A stretch of 64,000 nucleotides of DNA from Pontibacillus chungwhensis BH030062 (GCF_000770675.1 NZ_AVBG01000003.1:248001-312000); one strand, 5' to 3'. Counted from the first letter of the stretch, positions 7,742-16,370 are shown. Made by a program: numbers and translations. Notes: a model not told the origin generated them from the letters alone.

Positions 7742-8860
7742 TTATGCCGTGCGTAAGAAAGAAGCTACAATTGAAACGATACCATATATACCAAACGTTA
7801 ACGCGTATCCGATACCGCCTACTAACCCACCTGCAAGAATGGAACCGATCACTTGGCCAATGGATAGCATTAAGAATGGAACCCCTATGCCTAATGAAGC
7901 GTTTGATGAGAAGACCCGGATCCCCCATACGATGAGCAATCCACACATAAACAAGTTTGCAATACCGAATAAAGCCGCTGCTGTATAGGCTAAGAGTAGA
8001 TCTCCAGGTGCCACAGCGAGTAGAATAGGCGCAATGCCCATCATGACACCAAATATCGTGTAAGCCGCTTGCAAACCAATCTTCTCAATAACGGCACCCC
8101 CAAGGCCACTTAGTGTGCCAAATAAACCGATCACAATCCAAAATAAAGAGAGTTCTAGATTGGTATAATCACCTGATACTTCGATATAAGAACGGGAGAA
8201 TGTCCAGAAGCAAGCGCTAGATGCTCCCATTAAGATCGAACCTATTACAATGGAAGGACTCCCTTTTAAAGCACTAAGCGTCAAGCGTCCTTGTTCAAAT
8301 CGAAGTGAAGGTTCCTCTTGTGGAATGATTTTGTAGTTCCAGATTAATACGATTAAGGCAATGGCTGCATAGATTAAATACGTTATGCGCCAATGAGGTG
8401 TCAGCAGGATCGCGGCCATTCCCGTCACCACAATTCCAATGCTCGTACCGGAGTTGATCCATGTGTTGGCTTTACCTTGCAAAGGTTCTTTAATCCATAA
8501 GGCAATGGCTGCCCCATAAGGTGGTGACACGAGTCCCGTACTGCCACCTGCTAACAGGACCCCGAGCGCAAGTGTCCACTCCGACCTTGCACCGCTTATA
8601 ATAAGTAGCCCAAACAAAGCAAACGAACCAGCGAGCAAGATCATTTGTCTTGGACCTTTTCTTGAAGTCATAACAGTGGAATAGAGAATGGTAAAACAGT
8701 ACGCAAGATAAAATAAAGAAGATATAATACCAGATACTAGATCTGACATGCCAAAGGCGGCATGAATGTTTGGCAGCAATAAGCCATAGCTATAACGGGC
8801 TAGTCCGTACGTGACCGCGATCATCGTTACGCCAGGAAAAACGAGTTTCGTAAATTTCAT
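7742..8860 (-). CDS. MFS transporter, YbfB/YjiJ family
   Basis: A 372-residue inner-membrane transporter with about twelve predicted membrane helices. The N-terminal GVTMIAVTYGLARYSYGLLL and LPNIHAAFGMSDLVSGIISS stretches are typical of the YbfB/YjiJ branch of the major facilitator superfamily. The substrate is unknown, and drug or metabolite efflux is likely. AAAGGTGGG precedes the ATG. An almost perfect 20-bp palindrome 28 bp upstream is also present before the TetR gene 166 bp away, so that repressor very probably controls this pump. Confidence 0.82.
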   Translation of the reverse strand: MKFTKLVFPGVTMIAVTYGLARYSYGLLLPNIHAAFGMSDLVSGIISSLFYLAYCFTILYSTVMTSRKGPRQMILLAGSFALFGLLIISGARSEWTLALGVLLAGGSTGLVSPPYGAAIALWIKEPLQGKANTWINSGTSIGIVVTGMAAILLTPHWRITYLIYAAIALIVLIWNYKIIPQEEPSLRFEQGRLTLSALKGSPSIVIGSILMGASSACFWTFSRSYIEVSGDYTNLELSLFWIVIGLFGTLSGLGGAVIEKIGLQAAYTIFGVMMGIAPILLAVAPGDLLLAYTAAALFGIANLFMCGLLIVWGIRVFSSNASLGIGVPFLMLSIGQVIGSILAGGLVGGIGYALTFGIYGIVSIVASFLRTA

Positions 8861-8887
8861 TATTCATTCCCACCTTTTCATGAAATT

Positions 8888-8907
8888 TAGATAGAACGTT
8901 CTTTCTA
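8888..8907. promoter_or_regulatory. TetR-type operator upstream of the MFS gene
   Basis: TAGATAGAACGTTCTTTCTA is a near-perfect palindrome (one mismatched pair). The same 20-mer with one base changed lies before the TetR gene at 9588-9607. Confidence 0.82.
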
Positions 8908-8993
8908 CTTTGTGTAAAAAAAGATACGCTCACCGGTTGGGCAAGCAGATCGTCGCAGTCACGCTTTCTTTCTATTGGCTTATGAGCTTATAC

Positions 8994-9027
8994 GAAAAAC
9001 GGTACCCAAGGTTCGGATGCCGTTTTT
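8994..9027 (-). terminator. Terminator of the TetR gene
   Basis: AAAAACGG and CCGTTTTT form the outer stem with further pairing inside. It overlaps the stop codon of the TetR gene and ends in T residues on the minus strand. Confidence 0.75.
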
Positions 9028-9571
9028 AGTGATAGGTCTCTAGTAATCGTTTTGTCATGGTGATGGCGTGTGCGGTTGCTTGCTCCGAATCTGTTATCTG
9101 TGTCATCGAGGTCGCACCTTCTAAAATCAATAAGAATTGATAAGAGAAATCCTTATGTTCCTTGATTCCTATGCTTTCCCCAAGTTCTTCAAAAAATCGG
9201 AGTAGCTTTGCTTTATGATCACGGGCAATTTGCGCGATCTCTGGATTTGTTTCTGCATATACTTCAATTGCTCTTAGAAACATACACCCTTGAGGAGATA
9301 CGTCCTTCAAGAAATGTCCGTGTTGTTCAGCTAATGTAACAAAGGGGATGTCTGTATGTTGGTCAACCTTACCCATATACGCCCAGTAACGCTCCTCACG
9401 GTGTCGTATGGACTCCTCTACTAACTTATCTTTTGAAGAGAAGTGATTGTACAGCGTCATGGTAGCGACATTGGCTTCTTGAATAATTTGTTTTAGACCA
9501 ACACCGTGAAATCCGTAATCGTAAAATAATTGTTCGGCTACGTTTAAAAGTTGTTCCCTCTTCTTACTCAA
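9026..9571 (-). CDS. TetR/AcrR family transcriptional regulator
   Basis: A dimeric repressor of about 181 residues. The N-terminal helix-turn-helix is clear: LLNVAEQLFYDYGFHGVGLK then ANVATMTLYNHFSSKDKLV. The C-terminal ligand domain has CMFLRAIEVYAE. The frame opens with TTG 9577 only one base from GGAGG. TTG 9571 sits seven bases away and is the more likely start. Identical palindromes before this gene and before the MFS gene suggest it represses both until a ligand binds. Confidence 0.85.
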   Translation of the reverse strand: MSKKREQLLNVAEQLFYDYGFHGVGLKQIIQEANVATMTLYNHFSSKDKLVEESIRHREERYWAYMGKVDQHTDIPFVTLAEQHGHFLKDVSPQGCMFLRAIEVYAETNPEIAQIARDHKAKLLRFFEELGESIGIKEHKDFSYQFLLILEGATSMTQITDSEQATAHAITMTKRLLETYH

Positions 9572-9587
9572 TGGCAAACCTCCAGTT

Positions 9588-9607
9588 TAGATAGAACGTT
9601 CATTCTA
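9588..9607. promoter_or_regulatory. TetR-type operator upstream of the TetR gene itself
   Basis: TAGATAGAACGTTCATTCTA matches the operator at 8888-8907 at 19 of 20 positions. It lies just upstream of the ribosome binding site, as expected for autoregulation. Confidence 0.82.
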
Positions 9608-9665
9608 TTTTAAAGTTAGCATGGTAGGGGTGCTAAGTCAAAGGAAAAATGGCATTACTTTTTAC

Positions 9666-9701
9666 AAAAAAAAAGAGCCCTCTAAAAAGAGTGGACTCTC
9701 T
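9666..9701 (-). terminator. Terminator of the YdeI-like gene
   Basis: AGAGTCCACTCTTTTT followed by AGAGGGCTCT can form a stem, and eight T residues follow on the minus strand. Confidence 0.7.
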
Positions 9702-9728
9702 GCTCTAACAACCATTTTCTTTATCTCA

Positions 9729-10382
9729 TCACTTTTGCTCTCTCCGATATAAATCAAGAGATTTATATCCTTGGGATAACACTTCAATCATTTTTTCCGT
9801 TCGTTTATCTCTTGTCTTCTGCTGCTTTGCTGAATAAATTTGTCGGGCCCAGTCCCTTTGGTACCCTGGAGTTAAGTTTTCGAATTGACGTAAAACTTCT
9901 GGATGGTCTTCGAGAAGGGCTTTAACATCCTCAATGTGTTCTTCATAATCTGCTACGCATTGACTAGGTGCGGTGGTGGATTTCGGTTTCTTTTTCTCTT
10001 TTTTCAACCCAGCGATTGTATAGTCTTCATCCATACTCACCAAACGAGAAAACTTTATATCTGTACCATTTATATAACGGTCTTCGCCAATACCTATAAG
10101 CTCGAATAATTCATCCCTATGTATATATGTGTTAAAACGTTTATTCCCTTTTTTAGGATAGGCCACATAAAGGTACCCTTTCTCTGTTAAAAGGTGAGGA
10201 TTCTGGAGGAAAATGCTTATCCTTTCTTGCAAATCTTCTTTGGACTGAACAAAGATCATCACACCGTCATGCGCTTCCTTTAAATAACTAGTATCAGCCT
10301 CAATACCGAGCACATCTTCCGGCTTATTTAATACAACAAAATGATTAAGCTTATTCAATTTTAACTTCTCTGCAATAGACAT
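9729..10382 (-). CDS. YdeI/OmpD-associated family protein
   Basis: A cytoplasmic protein of 217 residues in two parts. Residues 1-125 form an alpha/beta domain with LNHFVVLNKPEDVLGIEADT. After a Lys-rich linker (KKEKKKPKS), the C-terminal part HPEVLRQFENLTPGYQRDWA then RQIYSAKQQKTRDKRTEKMI carries the arrangement typical of YdeI/OmpD-associated proteins. The biochemical role of that family is not established. GGGGAG precedes the ATG, and it has its own terminator. Confidence 0.72.
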   Translation of the reverse strand: MSIAEKLKLNKLNHFVVLNKPEDVLGIEADTSYLKEAHDGVMIFVQSKEDLQERISIFLQNPHLLTEKGYLYVAYPKKGNKRFNTYIHRDELFELIGIGEDRYINGTDIKFSRLVSMDEDYTIAGLKKEKKKPKSTTAPSQCVADYEEHIEDVKALLEDHPEVLRQFENLTPGYQRDWARQIYSAKQQKTRDKRTEKMIEVLSQGYKSLDLYRREQK

Positions 10383-10436
10383 ATCGAAAAACTCCCCTGC
10401 TTTTTGTATATAGAGATATTCTCTTTCATATAAAGT

Positions 10437-10467
10437 AAGTCCTCCTTTCTTAAAGAAAGGAGGACTT
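10437..10467 (-). terminator. Perfect inverted repeat after the nuclease gene
   Basis: AAGTCCTCCTTTCTT and AAGAAAGGAGGACTT (sharing the centre) form a 15-bp perfect palindrome. The T run is weak, but its place between two stacked minus-strand genes fits a terminator or processing site. The stem contains AAAGGAGG, a Shine-Dalgarno-like word with no start codon after it. Confidence 0.6.
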
Positions 10468-10478
10468 AGAGATGGATT

Positions 10479-11597
10479 CTACCAAATCTGCTTGACATAT
10501 TCAGGATGATCAATAAATGGATTTCGGTTTCCTTGATAGTCTGTAAAAATAATTTCATTTCGATTTCGTTCAAAGGCATCAACCGGATCACTCTCATGCC
10601 ATTTTTTTAACGTCGATAGCTTCCCTAAAGAAGGTCCACTAGTGCCAACGCTATCTACAACCTCTAAATCCAATTCACCGCTGTCTCCTTCATAGCGTAC
10701 GGCCATATAAAAGATCATCCGCGCTACGTCACCTTTCACCTCGTCACGAGGTTCCCATGAATCTGAATCATAATAGGTGTCTGGTGCTTCTGAATGGAGA
10801 TTTCCTCCGTTGTCAAAATCCAAATTTCCCCTAGTCGAATTGACAGAGACATCTGTTGGACGTAAGTGATGGATATCTGTCCCAGCCCCCATCGAAGTAC
10901 CGAAGTCACCGTGGGATTTAGCCCAAACGTGCTCACGGTTCCATTCGTCAACAAGACCACCGTTTTTATATTTTGAAATGGAATCCCCTGTGTATAAAAG
11001 TAGTACATGATTTGAGTTCGTTGGATCCTCATCTGTGTGACGGAGTGCATCCCATACCTGATCATATGATAATTCCGCATGATCATCTATTATCGTGTGA
11101 AGTTCTTCTTTCAGGGTGCTTCCTGTTAGTCCTTCAGCCGATCGGTAATAGTCACCAATCGTTTCTCCGCCATCACCCGAATCACCATCATCTCCAGAAT
11201 CCGTTTCTAAGGTGATCGATGTAATGGATTCCACACCTTCATGATTAAAGTAATCATCACGCGTACCATCTACACGTATGATTTCTCCGAACTTATCAGG
11301 ATTGGTTTGGAGACCAAATTCGCTTCGGTAGCCAGAATCAAGTTTAACGAAGAGCATGTTCGAGACATCGGTCTCACTTGGATCATCAGCTAGTGCTAAG
11401 GCGTAGTCACTTGAGAAGTTACTCTGCTCAACGTAATCAATCGCTGTTGGTACTCCGACGATATAACCTTCTACCGTAACTTTTGTTCCATTCGGAGTCC
11501 CTATCCCCTCCCCTACCTCAAGAAAGGACTTAACTTCCGAAACACACCCACCTAACAAGAGCAACAGGCTGATTAGGCAAATTATAGATTTTCTCAT
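10479..11597 (-). CDS. Lipoprotein endonuclease (endonuclease I domain with N-terminal OB-like domain)
   Basis: A surface-anchored nuclease of 372 residues. The lipobox LLLLGGCV places a lipidated Cys at residue 18. Residues 20-135 form an OB-like domain beginning SFLEVGEGIGTPNGTKVTVE, with VEGYIVG. An acidic Asp/Gly linker follows. The rest is an endonuclease I domain with REHVWAKSHG and TDIHHLRPTDVSVNSTRGNL, which hold the catalytic His and metal-binding Asn. It resembles B. subtilis YurI (Bsn) with an added N-terminal domain, and likely degrades external DNA or RNA for nutrient use. Confidence 0.87.
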   Translation of the reverse strand: MRKSIICLISLLLLLGGCVSEVKSFLEVGEGIGTPNGTKVTVEGYIVGVPTAIDYVEQSNFSSDYALALADDPSETDVSNMLFVKLDSGYRSEFGLQTNPDKFGEIIRVDGTRDDYFNHEGVESITSITLETDSGDDGDSGDGGETIGDYYRSAEGLTGSTLKEELHTIIDDHAELSYDQVWDALRHTDEDPTNSNHVLLLYTGDSISKYKNGGLVDEWNREHVWAKSHGDFGTSMGAGTDIHHLRPTDVSVNSTRGNLDFDNGGNLHSEAPDTYYDSDSWEPRDEVKGDVARMIFYMAVRYEGDSGELDLEVVDSVGTSGPSLGKLSTLKKWHESDPVDAFERNRNEIIFTDYQGNRNPFIDHPEYVKQIW

Positions 11598-11770
11598 GCG
11601 TTGACACTCCCTTGGTGGACAGTCTTATTTTTATGAACAGTTTCGTGCTTCACACATGATTTCCTTCTCTTTTGAGTAAACACAGTTTTCTATAGTAGAG
11701 GCTCAACAAAACGCTCAACAAAATTTCCGTATTTACGTAAGTGAACGTATGTATTGAATGTAATCCGTTA

Positions 11771-11890
11771 TCACGATTTTAACTTTCTTATTATTAGATA
11801 AGTTACTATGGCTATGACGATTACAAAAACACCATACTGAATAAACATGTCTCCAAAGTAAACGCCCTCTATATTTTCAGATTGATCCAT
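11771..11890 (-). CDS. Small single-pass membrane protein (39 aa)
   Basis: Not recognised. An AGGAGG site is followed by two in-frame ATGs. The one at 11890 is nine bases away and the one at 11896 only three, so the shorter form is preferred; a longer open frame to 11974 has no ribosome binding site. The product is MDQSENIEGVYFGDMFIQYG plus one membrane helix and a basic end (IIRKLKS), suggesting the N-terminus outside. It could be a regulator of a membrane partner. Confidence 0.5.
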   Translation of the reverse strand: MDQSENIEGVYFGDMFIQYGVFVIVIAIVTYLIIRKLKS

Positions 11891-12043
11891 TTCCATATAC
11901 CTCCTATTCATATCACTATACTTTCTTCCATTTATTTTAAACTCTTTAAAATAAAATCGGCTACCATGAAGCAATCAATTTCTCCCCTATTGGATTTTTC
12001 TTCGTTCTTTTTAATGAAAATCACGCTTACATAACAATTCCTA

Positions 12044-12072
12044 TTGCATGCTCGCTCATTTTTATGTAAATT
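12044..12072 (+). promoter_or_regulatory. Possible sigma-A promoter of the acetate transporter gene
   Basis: TTGCAT (12044-12049), a 17-bp spacer and TAAATT (12067-12072), about 30 bp before the start codon. Confidence 0.4.
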
Positions 12073-12102
12073 AGCTAAGTATGTTTAATAGGAGGTATCA
12101 TC

Positions 12103-12723
12103 ATGAATGAACAACAATCGACTCAACGAGTTCAAGTAGCAACAGCAGATCCATCTGCTATTGGCTTATTCGGTCTTGCGATGGTTACGCTTGTGGCATC
12201 TTCAGCTAAGTTAGGATGGACAGACGGTGTATCCTTTGTCTTGCCATGGGCGATTTTCTTAGGAGGAATCGCACAGCTTATCGCAAGTATGCTGGATTCG
12301 AAACACAATAATACATTTGGTACAACAGCCTTTGGTGCGTTCGGTTTGTTCTGGCTCGGCGTTGGAACATCTTGGTTAATCGACTTTGGCGTATTTGGTG
12401 AGGCTGCTGCTGCGGCTGTAGACCCTAACCAGTTAGGTATTGCCTATATTGGATACTTAATCTTCAGCCTTTTCATGACAGTCGGTGCCATGGAAACCCA
12501 TAAAGTATTATTCTTTATCTTTGTCTTTATTGATTTCTTATTTATCGGCTTATCTTTATCTACATTAGGAATTATGCCACACGCTATGCACTCATTAGCT
12601 GCTATTGCAGAATTTTGTATCGCGCTCTTAAGCTTCTACGGCTCCGCTGCAAGTGTACTCAATACCCACTTCGGCCGCGTAACCCTGCCAGTAGGAAAGC
12701 CATTTGGCATCTTCAAAGACTAA
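12103..12723 (+). CDS. Acetate uptake transporter, GPR1/FUN34/YaaH (SatP) family
   Basis: A six-helix membrane transporter of 206 residues for acetate or succinate. The N-terminal signature is DPSAIGLFGLAMVTL (family NPAPLGL). GGIAQLIASMLDSKHNNTFG holds the second conserved motif, and FGAFGLFWLGVGTSWL forms the third helix. AGGAGG lies before the ATG. It has a strong terminator and stands alone. Likely role: recovering overflow acetate. Confidence 0.87.
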   Translation: MNEQQSTQRVQVATADPSAIGLFGLAMVTLVASSAKLGWTDGVSFVLPWAIFLGGIAQLIASMLDSKHNNTFGTTAFGAFGLFWLGVGTSWLIDFGVFGEAAAAAVDPNQLGIAYIGYLIFSLFMTVGAMETHKVLFFIFVFIDFLFIGLSLSTLGIMPHAMHSLAAIAEFCIALLSFYGSAASVLNTHFGRVTLPVGKPFGIFKD

Positions 12724-12738
12724 ATGAAGAATTCAAAG

Positions 12739-12770
12739 AAGCCCTGAACGGTTTTCCGTTCAGGGCTTTA
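12739..12770 (+). terminator. Terminator of the acetate transporter gene
   Basis: AGCCCTGAACGG and CCGTTCAGGGCT form a 12-bp stem with a short T run. Confidence 0.82.
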
Positions 12771-12780
12771 ACGTAATGAA

Positions 12781-12833
12781 GCGTGCCAGACACCCTGCAA
12801 CGCACTACAGCAATAAAGGGTGTCTGGCACGTT
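12781..12833. repeat. R2 short palindromic element
   Basis: GTGCCAGACACCC (12783-12795) and GGGTGTCTGGCAC (12818-12830) form perfect 13-bp arms around a 22-base loop, followed by TTTTA. Related elements occur at 17.2, 28.4, 40.5, 47.2, 48.5 and 52.4 kb. Confidence 0.8.
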
Positions 12834-12923
12834 TTACTCTTTTACCCCACTAAAGGGTGGGTTGTTTTTTTGGTTGAGACGTGTCAGACTAGGTATAGTT
12901 TATTAGAATGCGTGGTGATACAC

Positions 12924-13301
12924 ATGATTGAAATTAAAACATCAAGTCTCTCAGATGGAGAGTATAACAGAGGAGTTTTCGCTACGCGTGACATAGAGAA
13001 GCGTGAGCTAATCCATGAAGCCCCTGTCATCCCTTATCCAAACGAAGACCATGAGCATATTGAAAAAACGCTACTTGCTGATTATGCTTTTGAATACGGC
13101 GCAAACCATACCGCCCTTCTTCTAGGGTACGGCATGCTATTTAACCACTCGTATCAACCAAATTCAAATTACGTCATTAACTTTGATAATGATACGTTCG
13201 AGTTTTACGCCTATACGGATATTAAAGCTGGTGAGGAAATCCTCATTAACTATAACGGTTTTGTTGATGACCAAGAACTTCTATGGTTCGATAAAGAATA
13301 A
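12924..13301 (+). CDS. SET-domain protein (putative protein-lysine methyltransferase)
   Basis: A compact SET protein of 125 residues. The frame is open back to 12783, but that would include the R2 element and lacks a ribosome binding site; ATG 12924 follows GGTGAT. RGVFATRDIEKRELIHEAPV is the N-terminal SET motif. MLFNHSYQPNSNYVINF and KAGEEILINYNGF are the two pseudoknot motifs that bind S-adenosylmethionine and the target lysine. Such one-domain bacterial SET proteins are predicted methyltransferases with unknown targets. Confidence 0.83.
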   Translation: MIEIKTSSLSDGEYNRGVFATRDIEKRELIHEAPVIPYPNEDHEHIEKTLLADYAFEYGANHTALLLGYGMLFNHSYQPNSNYVINFDNDTFEFYAYTDIKAGEEILINYNGFVDDQELLWFDKE

Positions 13302-13306
13302 TCTTT

Positions 13307-13336
13307 AAAATACGCCCCTAAACGGGGCGTATTTTT
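13307..13336 (+). terminator. Terminator of the SET-domain gene
   Basis: AAAATACGCCCC and GGGGCGTATTTT with a 5-base loop and T residues. Confidence 0.85.
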
Positions 13337-13424
13337 ATATTTAAGGCTTTTTGAAAGTTTACTGTTTTTTATATGCTTACTTAAGAATTAGGAAGTAATC
13401 TTGAGGGCTCAAATCTGAGACATT

Positions 13425-13601
13425 GTTTCCGTTTGCTTTGGTGGAGTTTAAGGTGGGCCTGGAAACCACTCGCTTTCCTGTGGGGAGCTGGTGAGCCTCC
13501 TCAACCGGCAATGCCGGTCTCCGGGGTCTCACTTAGGCTCTTCTTCCCACGGGAGTCTCGCAGTTTCCAGGCCCACCTTGCCATATCAAGAGTAACGGAA
13601 A
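13425..13601. repeat. R1 palindromic intergenic element, copy b (inverted relative to a)
   Basis: Outer arms GTTTCCGTT (13425-13433) and AACGGAAAC (13593-13601) enclose perfect 17-bp inner arms AAGGTGGGCCTGGAAAC (13450-13466) and GTTTCCAGGCCCACCTT (13563-13579). The core is the reverse complement of the copy-a core (CCACTCGCTTTCC, AGCCTCCTC, GGGGTCT, GGGAGTCT). No gene is seen between 13302 and 14019. Confidence 0.85.
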
Positions 13602-13662
13602 CTGCCTCAAGTGGTTTTATATAAAGCTCAAGCTAAGGGGACGTTAGTATAAAATATAGCAA

Positions 13663-13856
13663 GGGGTGACTGGGGAATAGGAAAACTCCTGCGGGAAAAA
13701 GAGGTCGACGAGACCCCACAGAGAACGCCAGCGAAAGAGGAGGCTCTAAAAAGAAATAGGAAGTTCGACTAAAACCGTCACGTCCTGTGACAACGTCGAA
13801 CGATCCCACATCGAGTGGGACCGCCCGCGGAAAGCGAGTCGTTCCCTAGACACCCC
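13663..13856. repeat. R1 palindromic element, copy c, carrying an inner module
   Basis: Imperfect arms GGGGTGACTGGGGAA (13663-13677) and TTCCCTAGACACCCC (13842-13856) flank the R1 core words. An extra module of about 80 bp (13744-13823) replaces the spacer after GAGGAGGCT. It contains GAAGTTCGAC, CGTCACGTCCTGTGAC and GTCGAAC, and is nearly identical to one inside copy d at 31.6 kb. Confidence 0.8.
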
Positions 13857-14019
13857 TACCGCTCAATCTTCGTAACGACCCTATTCTATATCTAACGCCT
13901 GAGCTTCAAGTCTTCCACATAAGGAGTATGTGGAACAATAAACGATCTTTCTCCCAGGGTTTATCCTTCCATTATGAGGGAATACGTGCACTATCTATGT
14001 ACTTAAAAGGAGTGTAAGA

Positions 14020-14823
14020 ATGTCTCATTTTATTGAAGTAGAACCAGGGGTTAAGCTTTTTGTAGAAGATATAGGAGAAGGACAGCCCATTGTCTTCATT
14101 CATGGTTGGCCTTTAAATCATAAGATGTTCGAGTATCAAATGAATGAACTTCCTCAGAAAGGATACCGTTTTATAGGCATTGATTTACGAGGATTTGGTC
14201 AATCAGATAAGCCAGCATTTGGCTACGATTACGATACGCTCGCTCATGATATTAAAGTCGTTGTGGAATCATTAGATCTCAAGAATTTCTTCCTAGCAGG
14301 CTTCTCGATGGGTGGACCGATTAGTATTCAGTACGCCACGAAGCATGCGAACGATCAACTCGCACAACTTATTTTAATTGGAGCCGCTGCACCGAGCTTT
14401 ACGAGTCGTGATGGTTTCCAGCACGGTATGGCACAAGAGGAAGTGGATGGTCTCATTAACGCTTTTCAAAACGATCGTCCAAACGCACTGAAAGATTTCG
14501 GTGTGAACTTCTTCCATAAAGCTACATCAGCTCCATTCAATGAGTGGTTTTTCCATTTAGGATTAGAGGCAAGCGGACATGCGACAATCGAGACGGCAAA
14601 ATCCCTACGCGATGAAGACTTACGCCATGTACTAGAGTACATTAACGTACCCACACTAATTATGCACGGAGAAGATGACAACATTTGTGACTATGCATTC
14701 TCAGAAATTTTGCACGAAGAGATTAAGGAGTCTACATTTGTTTCCTTTGAAATTAGTGGCCATGGTCTCATTTATGACGAACGCGAAAAATGTAATGAAG
14801 AATTATTGAAGCTTTTAAAATAA
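14020..14823 (+). CDS. Alpha/beta hydrolase
   Basis: A cytoplasmic hydrolase of 267 residues. The oxyanion HGW motif is FIHGWPLNHKMFEYQM, the nucleophile elbow is AGFSMGGPIS, the acid is in HGEDDNICD and the catalytic His in SGHGLIYDE. The layout resembles the chloroperoxidase/arylesterase branch, often esterases or lactonases, but the substrate cannot be read from sequence. AAAGGAG precedes the ATG, and a strong terminator follows. Confidence 0.83.
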   Translation: MSHFIEVEPGVKLFVEDIGEGQPIVFIHGWPLNHKMFEYQMNELPQKGYRFIGIDLRGFGQSDKPAFGYDYDTLAHDIKVVVESLDLKNFFLAGFSMGGPISIQYATKHANDQLAQLILIGAAAPSFTSRDGFQHGMAQEEVDGLINAFQNDRPNALKDFGVNFFHKATSAPFNEWFFHLGLEASGHATIETAKSLRDEDLRHVLEYINVPTLIMHGEDDNICDYAFSEILHEEIKESTFVSFEISGHGLIYDEREKCNEELLKLLK

Positions 14824-14836
14824 GTTGACGCACTTG

Positions 14837-14873
14837 AAGAACTAATCACTAATGCAGTGATTAGTTCTTTTTT
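14837..14873 (+). terminator. Terminator of the alpha/beta hydrolase gene
   Basis: AAGAACTAATCACT and AGTGATTAGTTCTT form a 14-bp stem followed by six T residues. Confidence 0.88.
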
Positions 14874-14954
14874 ATCTCATCCCCGAGCTTTTTGTCATGT
14901 ATGTTCGAACGTCTGTCGGGGTAAACAAAAGAAGAATGAGGGGAGTGTTTTCGC

Positions 14955-15653
14955 ATGAGAAGACCTTGGATTATGAAACAAGAGTGGAATGACTTATTAT
15001 TTATACATTGGCCTGTTAAAGTAAGTGACCTAAGGCCACACGTTCCGGATTGCTTTGAAATCGATACATACGACGGGTGGGCATGGATCGCTATAGTACC
15101 GTTTAGAATGGCCAACATTCAACTTCGCGGGCTTCCTGTTGTCCCTGGCTTTAATCAGTTACTTGAACTAAACGTCAGGACCTACGTTAGGTACAATGGA
15201 GAGCCAGGTGTTTATTTTTATACACTAGATGCAAATCATATTACGGGTGTCAGCATCGCTAGGTATGTGTTTGGTTTAAACTATGTAACAGCCAGGATGT
15301 CTTTACGTCAAAATGATGATACCTATCACTCCTTAAGCAGAAGAACGCATATCGGTATGCCACCCGCTCATTTTCACGCTAGGTACCGTCCATTGTCACC
15401 TGTACTTAGAACTCAACCAGGATCCTTGATGTACTGGCTTACAGAACGTTATGCGCTTTGGATAAATCGAGGCAAACGTATATATAAGGGACCTATTTTT
15501 CATCAAAATTGGCAATTACAAAAAGCAGAGGTTGAGATGCCAGTGAATGGATTAACAGACTTTCTCCCCTCTTATGTATTTGACCAGAAGCCTGTCGTGT
15601 ATTTTTCAAAAAGCCTTCATACAAGTATCTTTCCATTTGAACGATACCTATAA
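14955..15653 (+). CDS. YqjF family protein (DUF2071)
   Basis: A 232-residue cytoplasmic protein. The opening WNDLLFIHWPVKVSDLRPHV, then GWAWIAIVPFRMANIQLRGL and ELNVRTYVRYNGEPGVYFYT, match DUF2071 (acetoacetate decarboxylase-like fold) as in B. subtilis YqjF. The later residues MPVNGLTDFLPSYVFDQKPV and a final FPFERYL also fit. Its reaction is unknown. GGGGAG lies before ATG 14955. It is 69 bp upstream of a LysE-type exporter, with no terminator seen between them. Confidence 0.82.
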   Translation: MRRPWIMKQEWNDLLFIHWPVKVSDLRPHVPDCFEIDTYDGWAWIAIVPFRMANIQLRGLPVVPGFNQLLELNVRTYVRYNGEPGVYFYTLDANHITGVSIARYVFGLNYVTARMSLRQNDDTYHSLSRRTHIGMPPAHFHARYRPLSPVLRTQPGSLMYWLTERYALWINRGKRIYKGPIFHQNWQLQKAEVEMPVNGLTDFLPSYVFDQKPVVYFSKSLHTSIFPFERYL

Positions 15654-15722
15654 AATAATGTTCTAAACTCCCCCTCCTCTCTCATTTACTAGTTATAGAC
15701 AAGCTAATGAGAGGGTTAGATT

Positions 15723-16370
15723 ATGTTTCCTATGATGATTAGTTCGATTGTACTTGGCTTATCCATTGCAGCACCTGTTGGCCCCATTAACATCGAAATT
15801 GTGAAACGCGGGTTACTTTATGGGTTTTGGCCTGCTTTTTTAGTTGGGCTTGGAGGCATGTCTTCAGACTTGATCCTCATGGGGGCGATGTTTTTTGGAC
15901 TATCGCAAGTCTTAGGATTTATATGGGTGAAGATCGCCCTGATGGGACTCGGTTGTTTCATTCTCCTTCACTCAGGATGGGCTAACTTTTTTACGAGCTT
16001 TGAACCTGAAGAGCATGATGAAAACGACCAACGAAGTCTCCCAAACGTAGGTTGGAGATCCTATGCAACAGGCATGACGATCGCTGGGACGAACCCGATG
16101 AATTTATTATTTTGGATTAGCATTTATGGCTCTGTTTTAAGCTCCAGTTTACAGCAGGAAAATCACCTTTACGCCTTTTTTACGAGTAGTTTGGTTTTTG
16201 TAGGAATCGGTCTTTGGAACGCAAACCTTGCGTTGACCGTTCATTTTGGTCGCACCTTAATGAACGCAGTCGCTATGAAGATGATTTGCATCGTAGCAAG
16301 CTGTGTGCTGATGGGATTCGGGGTATATTTCGGGTATCAGTGTTTTCTTTTAGTTCTAAAAGCACTATAA
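15723..16370 (+). CDS. LysE family exporter
   Basis: A membrane exporter of 215 residues with about six helices. The family signature is at the N-terminus: SIAAPVGPINIEIVKRGLLY then GFWPAFLVGLGGMSSDL. TIAGTNPMNLLFWISIYGSV is the second conserved region. LysE/RhtB members export amino acids or their analogues; the substrate here is unknown. It lies after yqjF and ends in a shared terminator with the opposite gene. Confidence 0.82.
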   Translation: MFPMMISSIVLGLSIAAPVGPINIEIVKRGLLYGFWPAFLVGLGGMSSDLILMGAMFFGLSQVLGFIWVKIALMGLGCFILLHSGWANFFTSFEPEEHDENDQRSLPNVGWRSYATGMTIAGTNPMNLLFWISIYGSVLSSSLQQENHLYAFFTSSLVFVGIGLWNANLALTVHFGRTLMNAVAMKMICIVASCVLMGFGVYFGYQCFLLVLKAL

